Origin: Micromonospora qiuiae
GTDB lineage: Bacteria > Actinomycetota > Actinomycetes > Mycobacteriales > Micromonosporaceae
Length of the DNA stretch: 64,000 bases
Direction: 5' to 3'
Assembly: GCF_016863555.1 (NCBI RefSeq)
Contig: NZ_BOPC01000004.1
Coordinates: 124,001-188,000 of the forward strand
Notes under the pieces: generated by a model
What the model saw: the letters and a program-made list of their open reading frames with translations, nothing else
The model's database searches: none
Told to the model about the DNA's origin: nothing
In this document: in pieces, positions 61,301 to 64,000 of the stretch
Layout of the letters: each line of letters begins with the position of its first letter
Numbering within the stretch: the first letter of the stretch is position 1
Made by a program: the position numbers and the translations under genes

Positions 61301-63698
61301 GGTGGACCGGCTGCGGGCCGAAGAACGACCGGTGCTCCGGGTGGTCATCGGGCCGTCCGGCACGCCGGGCGCGGACCTCGTCGTCGACGACCCCGCCGAA
61401 CCGCAGGCCGTGTCGCGCCTACTGGACGACCTCCGGCAGCGCACGGATCGCGTCGCAGGGCTGGTGCACCTCGCCGCGCTCACCCCGCCCGACCCGGCAC
61501 TCGACGCTGCGGTGGACCACGTGTGCGGGCTCTTCCTGCTGGTTCGTGGGCTGGCCGCCGACCTGGAGACGGCAGCGCGGGCGGGCGGTGGCGTGGTGCT
61601 GGCCGCCACCGGACTCGGCGGTCACCTCGGTCTCGACGGCGTCGGTCCCGGTGGACCGGCCAGCGCCGCCCTGCTCGGCTTCCTCAAGAGCCTCGCCCAC
61701 GAATGGCCCATGGTACGGGTCAAGGCCGTGGACGTGCCGCCAGGACCGGCGGAGCAGGTCGCCGGCCACCTGCTCGACGAGTTGACGGCGGACGACGGCG
61801 TGGTCGAGGTCGGCTACCGCGACGGCCTACGCCACACGGTCGCCGTGGCCCCGGCCGACCTGGTCGGCCGGGATCGCACCGAGCCCCTCGGCCCGGACGG
61901 CGTACTGCTGGCCACCGGTGGGGCTCGCGGGATCACCGCCGAGGCCGTGTCGGCGCTCGTCGAGCGGTGTCCCGGCGGCACCGTGGTCCTGGTGGGGCGC
62001 TCCGCCGTCGGCGAGGAAGACCCGGCCACGGCCGGGCTGACCGACCCACGCGAGCTCCGCCGCGCGCTGCTGAAGCGGGCGCAGGCCGCCGGCGAACCGC
62101 ACAGCCCGGCGGCGGTGGAGGCAGCGTACCGGCTGCTGCTCGGCGCGCGGGCGGCCGCCGCCACCGTACGGCGCCTGCGGGCGGCGGGCGCCCGGGTGGA
62201 GTACCTGGCCTGTGACGTGCGCGATCCGGTCGCGTTCGGTGCCCTCGTCGACGACGTGTACGCCCGGCACGGGTGCATCGACGGCGTGATCCACGGCGCG
62301 GGCGTCGTCGAGGACCGGCTCGTCGGGGACAAGGAGCTGGACTCGCTGCGGCGGGTCCTGATCACCAAGCTCGCCCCGGCCGAGGTGCTCGCAGCCAGGC
62401 TGCGGCCCGAGCAGCTCCGCTTCGTCGCGTTCTTCAGCTCCGCCACCGCCCGGTTCGGCAACGCCGGCCAGACCGACTACGCGGCGGCGAACGAGGTGCT
62501 CAACAAACTCGCCACCGAACTGGACGCCCGATGGCCCGCCCGCGTGGTCGCCATCGGCTGGGGACCGTGGGAGTCCGGAATGGTCTCGCCGGAGCTGCGG
62601 CGGCGCTTCGCCGAGCGCGGCGTGGCGCTGATCGGCGTCGAGGTGGGACGCCGGTGTTTCGTCGACGAGTTGACGTACGGGCGCAAAGGCGAGACCGAGG
62701 TGATCATTGGCGGAAGCGCCTGGAACCCGACGCCGGGACGCATCGTCGCCGGCACCCCGCCCCGGCCGCTCGCCGCCCGGGCAAGGGCCGTCACCGGCGA
62801 CAGCCTGCGGTACGCGTTCGACCTCGCCCACGACACCTACCTGGCCGACCATCGGCTCGACGGCCGCCCGGTCGTCCCGTTCGCGATGGTTCTCGAGCTG
62901 GTGACCGAGGCCGCGGAGGCGTTCTTCGCACCCCGGACCGTCACCGGCGTGCGTGACCTGCGGCTACGGCAGGGCATCCTGCTGCCCGCCGGGCCCGAAC
63001 CCGAGCCGGTCGAGGTGCTCGTCACCGCCCGGCTGAACGCAGCGGCCGAGGCCAGCGGCCCGAGCGCCGGCGTCCTCACCGCCGAGGTGACCGTCGCGGC
63101 GGCGGCCCGGCCGGCGCAGGTGTACTACCACGCGACGGTGGAGTTGGCCGCCGCGATGCCGGCACCGCCCGCCGAGCCCGCAACGTCCCAGCTGGACGGG
63201 TTGCCCGCGTTCCCGGTCGGCGTCGCCGAGGCGTACGCGACGATGCTGTTCCACGGTCCGGTCTTCCACGCCATCGCCGAGATCCACGGCATGGACCGGC
63301 GCGGCGCCCGCGCCGAGCTGCGCCCCTCCGTGCCGGCGCGGTGCGTGCGGGCACCGGAGTCGGCCCGCTGGGTGCTCGACCCCGTCCTGGTCGACGCCGC
63401 CCTCCAGATGCAGGTGCTCTGGGCGCGGATCCACTGGGACATGACCCTGCTCCCCACCGAACTGGGTCAGCTGAGACGGTACGCCGACCTGGCGCCGGCC
63501 GGCGGCCCCGCACCGATCCGGCACGAACTGCGAATCCGGTCCGCGAGCCGGCCCCCGTTGTGCCGCGCGGACCACTACTTCCACGACGGCGAGGGCCGGC
63601 TGCTCGCCGTCATCACCGACATGGTGGGCGTCGGTAGCCGGGCGCTGCACCGGCTCGCGGACTCCCAACCCGGCTCGTCGTCTGCGGCGGTCGGCTGA
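55380..63698 (+). CDS. PUFA-synthase/PKS-like megaenzyme: NMO-NMO-KS-AT-ACP-KR-DH
   Basis: A 2772-residue iterative synthase of the PfaA/hglE type. Two nitronate-monooxygenase-like FMN barrels come first (1-270, KGNEAGGWVG near 136; 325-600, EGRECGGHVG near 461), like PfaD enoyl reductases. Then KS (696-1130; C887 in DAACASS, H1022 in EAHGTGT, H1062 in GHTKA), AT (LFPGQGSQY; S1363 in GHSYGE), one ACP (S1865 in LGIDSIKRV), KR (ATGGARGI near 2178; Y2367) and a hot-dog DH (H2491 in ADHRLDGRPVVPF). Starting GTG 55380 follows GAGG. Expected product: a polyunsaturated or reduced lipid-like chain. Confidence 0.88.
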   Translation: MPAETYKTVLDFLVFSPPGFTDPAPAIAASRAGAIGVLNLEFTDDLDAARAGARLLAGQARGRWGVLVDHAGRFVEPLLTMPAQRPDVVVLPAGVPELPAVVAQVRAAGSAVFVVATDLADAQRADDIEADAVIVKGNEAGGWVGEETSFVLVQQCLAALRLPVWMQGGIGLHTVAACQAAGAAGAVLDGQVLLARESSLPPAWRARLSAADGAETLCLGTEVGAPVRVLCQGPAPEGLLPPSDPDDGPGVTDDARRRWRRSVVACAGRPMEPGGVLAVGQDVAFAADLARRFVTVGGIVGALRDAAVAGCRTARASNPLRADSPLARSHGTRFPLVQGPMTRVSDRTAFAAEVAEAGGLPFLALSLMRGPDVAALLEQTRARLGDRAWGVGILGFVPPELREEQLAAILAAPPPFALIAGGRPDQARALEAHGIATYLHVPSPTLLSMYLRDGTRRFVFEGRECGGHVGPRSSFVLWELAVRTLLAEIPAGADAGEYHVLLAGGIHDGRSGAMAAAIAAPLVERGIRVGALMGTAYLFTGEAVDSGAITTDFQQAAISCRDTTLLESGPGHATRCARSPYVDDFAARKNQLRRDGASPSVLRDELERLNVGRLRIATKGIERRPTAEGTETELVTVDVAERWNQGLYMIGQIAALRAEVSTVEELHRDVSEGSDERLGSLATPPARTEPVPAPADVAVIGMGCILPGAPDMPTFWANILDKVDAITEVPPRRWDWRRYYDPDRAARDRVYSRWGGFVDEVPFDPVAFGMPPHSLRSIEPFQLLGLLVAQAALRDAGYLDRPFPRARTAVLLGAGGGGGDLAGGYLVRSALPGLFGDAAARITAELGSALPEWTEDSFPGLLLNVAAGRIANRLDLGGSNFTVDAACASSLAAIHLGVLELTQYRSDLAIVGGVDAIQSPFAYLCFSKTQALSPSGRCRPFDASADGIAISEGFAAVVLKRLADAERDGDRIYAVIRGIGTASDGRDRSLTAPRPEGQVQALRRAYAQADLPPATVGLVEAHGTGTVAGDLAESQALTGVWAEAGAGPQSCAVGSVKSMIGHTKATAGVAGLIKAALALHHKVLPATLGVTTPNARAGLAAGPLYVNSENRPWLAMPDGAPRRAGVSSFGFGGTNFHLVLEEYTGAFLPAPPVRERWPAELFVWRARSRDELADAVGHLLGRLESLPPAELPRLVDLAAALAHRRSSRESPVRLALVATSPADLVAKLRRARGVVAGPDPRVHAADGLHFVADGGQLSGGRLAFLFPGQGSQYVDMGRDIALLFPDVRESFERADRLLAKRWDEPLSRRVFPAPVFTPEQARAQSEALARTDVAQSALGVMELAYLGLLRQAGVAPDLVAGHSYGEFVALAAAGCLPEDDLLRLSEARGRFIREESADGAMAAAHATPDDLRPHLDGSDLVVANLNSPTQTVVSGQRASVDAFVERCQAAGIAVRTLPVSCAFHSPLMAPARDRLAELLRATEFAAPRIPVYANTTAAAYPGDPAELADLLAEHLVRPVRFVEQVEAMFAAGARVFVEVGPRNILSGLVSGILGDRPHLAVPMDVPGRPALATMLDCLAALAVEGAPVDVRRWFDGRSTGDLGLTTLGTRSAPRPGLWLVDGGRARPASAPAQRQPTDGAADRLDEFDPGGQQVTESATPSPNGNRIDHANPAQVLGVPDADPAPGPAAPARLAEVPAVGRTDQVMDSYHQVMQQFLETQRNVMLAYLGVQGDLPGPAGPVVVPPTRERPAIAGPALVGQDVTGRAVTPPAVAVPAVAVPAVAVPAARTAPERATVSMEDAGLAAPVDAARPPAGPEPPAGPSGQQVGREELTNRLIQVVSDRTGYPEEMLSLDADLEADLGIDSIKRVEIAGLMLQSLSLPEGTDPDLESMRSGRTLRQIVTAFEQLTGTGEPGPQLTGTGTERPFDPVPTDNRRIGRHLPRVVTAPPPGTPGELADGAVVVVDRGCAVGAATVDRLRAEERPVLRVVIGPSGTPGADLVVDDPAEPQAVSRLLDDLRQRTDRVAGLVHLAALTPPDPALDAAVDHVCGLFLLVRGLAADLETAARAGGGVVLAATGLGGHLGLDGVGPGGPASAALLGFLKSLAHEWPMVRVKAVDVPPGPAEQVAGHLLDELTADDGVVEVGYRDGLRHTVAVAPADLVGRDRTEPLGPDGVLLATGGARGITAEAVSALVERCPGGTVVLVGRSAVGEEDPATAGLTDPRELRRALLKRAQAAGEPHSPAAVEAAYRLLLGARAAAATVRRLRAAGARVEYLACDVRDPVAFGALVDDVYARHGCIDGVIHGAGVVEDRLVGDKELDSLRRVLITKLAPAEVLAARLRPEQLRFVAFFSSATARFGNAGQTDYAAANEVLNKLATELDARWPARVVAIGWGPWESGMVSPELRRRFAERGVALIGVEVGRRCFVDELTYGRKGETEVIIGGSAWNPTPGRIVAGTPPRPLAARARAVTGDSLRYAFDLAHDTYLADHRLDGRPVVPFAMVLELVTEAAEAFFAPRTVTGVRDLRLRQGILLPAGPEPEPVEVLVTARLNAAAEASGPSAGVLTAEVTVAAAARPAQVYYHATVELAAAMPAPPAEPATSQLDGLPAFPVGVAEAYATMLFHGPVFHAIAEIHGMDRRGARAELRPSVPARCVRAPESARWVLDPVLVDAALQMQVLWARIHWDMTLLPTELGQLRRYADLAPAGGPAPIRHELRIRSASRPPLCRADHYFHDGEGRLLAVITDMVGVGSRALHRLADSQPGSSSAAVG
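60691..60735. repeat. 15-base tandem repeat in the AT-ACP linker
   Basis: Three exact copies of CCGTGGCGGTGCCGG (60691, 60706, 60721) encode AVAVP repeats in a flexible Ala/Pro/Val linker before the acyl carrier domain. Linker repeats are common in megasynthases and can vary in number. Confidence 0.85.
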
Positions 63699-63699
63699 G

Positions 63700-64000
63700 A
63701 TGGACGGGAAGACCCGAGTGAACGATGCCGAACAAGCCATTCCCGACGGGCCGGCCGGTGTCGCCATCATCGGCATGTCATGCATCTTCCCGGCCGCCCC
63801 GGATGTGGACACTTACTGGAGCAACATTCTGCGCAAGGTCGACGCGGTGACCGATCCCCCGCCGCAGGCCTGGGACAGCGGCATCTACTACGATCCCGAC
63901 TTCGGCGACGAGGACAAGGTGTACTGCCGGCGCGGAGGCTACCTGGGGCCGCTCGCGTCGTTCGACCCGCTGGCGTACGGCGTACCGCCGGTGGCGGTGG
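63700..64000 (+). CDS. Second ketosynthase-containing synthase, partial
   Basis: The gene starts one base after the previous stop codon (TGAG-ATG) and runs off the right edge. The first 100 residues are the start of a ketosynthase: VAIIGMSCIFPAAPDVDTYW, then SNILRKVDAVTDPPP and YYDPDFGDEDKVYCRRGGYL. The pattern is parallel to the KS of the preceding protein. In PUFA-type clusters the second protein often carries KS, chain-length factor and dehydratase domains (PfaC-like), but only the KS start is visible. Confidence 0.9.
   Translation, partial: MDGKTRVNDAEQAIPDGPAGVAIIGMSCIFPAAPDVDTYWSNILRKVDAVTDPPPQAWDSGIYYDPDFGDEDKVYCRRGGYLGPLASFDPLAYGVPPVAV

Noticed and set aside
1..64000. tRNA or rRNA genes
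   Set aside because: No cloverleaf with a GGTTCGAATCC-type arm or rRNA-like stretch was recognised on reading.

Overview
The window is high-GC actinomycete DNA. GC-rich third positions, frequent GTG starts, ATGA/GTGA stop-start overlaps, LuxR, XRE-TPR and PadR regulators, sugar ABC importers without their own ATPase, and many secreted glycoside hydrolases all point to a filamentous actinobacterium. Micromonospora or a close relative is my best guess from overall character; no rRNA or other marker is present to prove it.

Layout. (1) 1-9049: a partial DUF1275 membrane protein, then a nitrogen operon ureA-ureB-ureC-ureE-ureF-ureG-ureD, a urea transporter, and an Amt ammonium transporter carrying a degenerate PII-like tail; the set takes up urea, hydrolyses it in the cytoplasm and handles the ammonium. 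(2) 9067-11232: GH67 alpha-glucuronidase. (3) 11387-20597: a DUF2267 protein followed by a two-armed locus. One arm (minus strand) encodes an Hsp70-like ATPase, a large LuxR regulator and a roadblock protein; the other (plus strand) encodes IniB-like, IniA-like and IniC-like proteins, the last two being dynamin-type GTPases. The arms share a promoter region rich in repeats. (4) 20824-22120: ECF sigma factor and likely anti-sigma. (5) 22865-29726: GH18 chitinase, a sugar ABC importer, and an MFS exporter preceded by an 18-codon leader peptide and an RNA structure that can hide its ribosome binding site. (6) 29795-35174: XRE/TPR regulators and a PadR regulator with a membrane partner. (7) 35307-39045: a lipoprotein and an ABC exporter/two-component locus that is visibly broken by a head-to-head deletion and a frameshift. 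(8) 39087-47842: plant-polymer degradation, with a secreted beta-sandwich protein, two large secreted GH43 enzymes under a LacI-type operator, and a GH6-like secreted protein. (9) 47906-53758: an XRE/NB-ARC/TPR regulator, a repeat-rich non-coding stretch, and a secreted protein with five CARDB domains. (10) 53812-64000: the left edge of a biosynthetic cluster, with a phosphodiesterase-superfamily enzyme divergent from a 2772-residue PUFA-synthase/PKS-like protein that starts with two nitronate-monooxygenase-like barrels, then the beginning of a second ketosynthase protein.

The most interesting points are the Ini/Hsp70/LuxR/roadblock locus, the leader-peptide attenuator in front of the MFS gene, the Amt-PII fusion in the urease operon, the double-barrel PUFA-like synthase, and the deletion that joined an ABC ATPase gene to a histidine kinase gene. 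No tRNA, rRNA, CRISPR array or recognisable insertion sequence was found.
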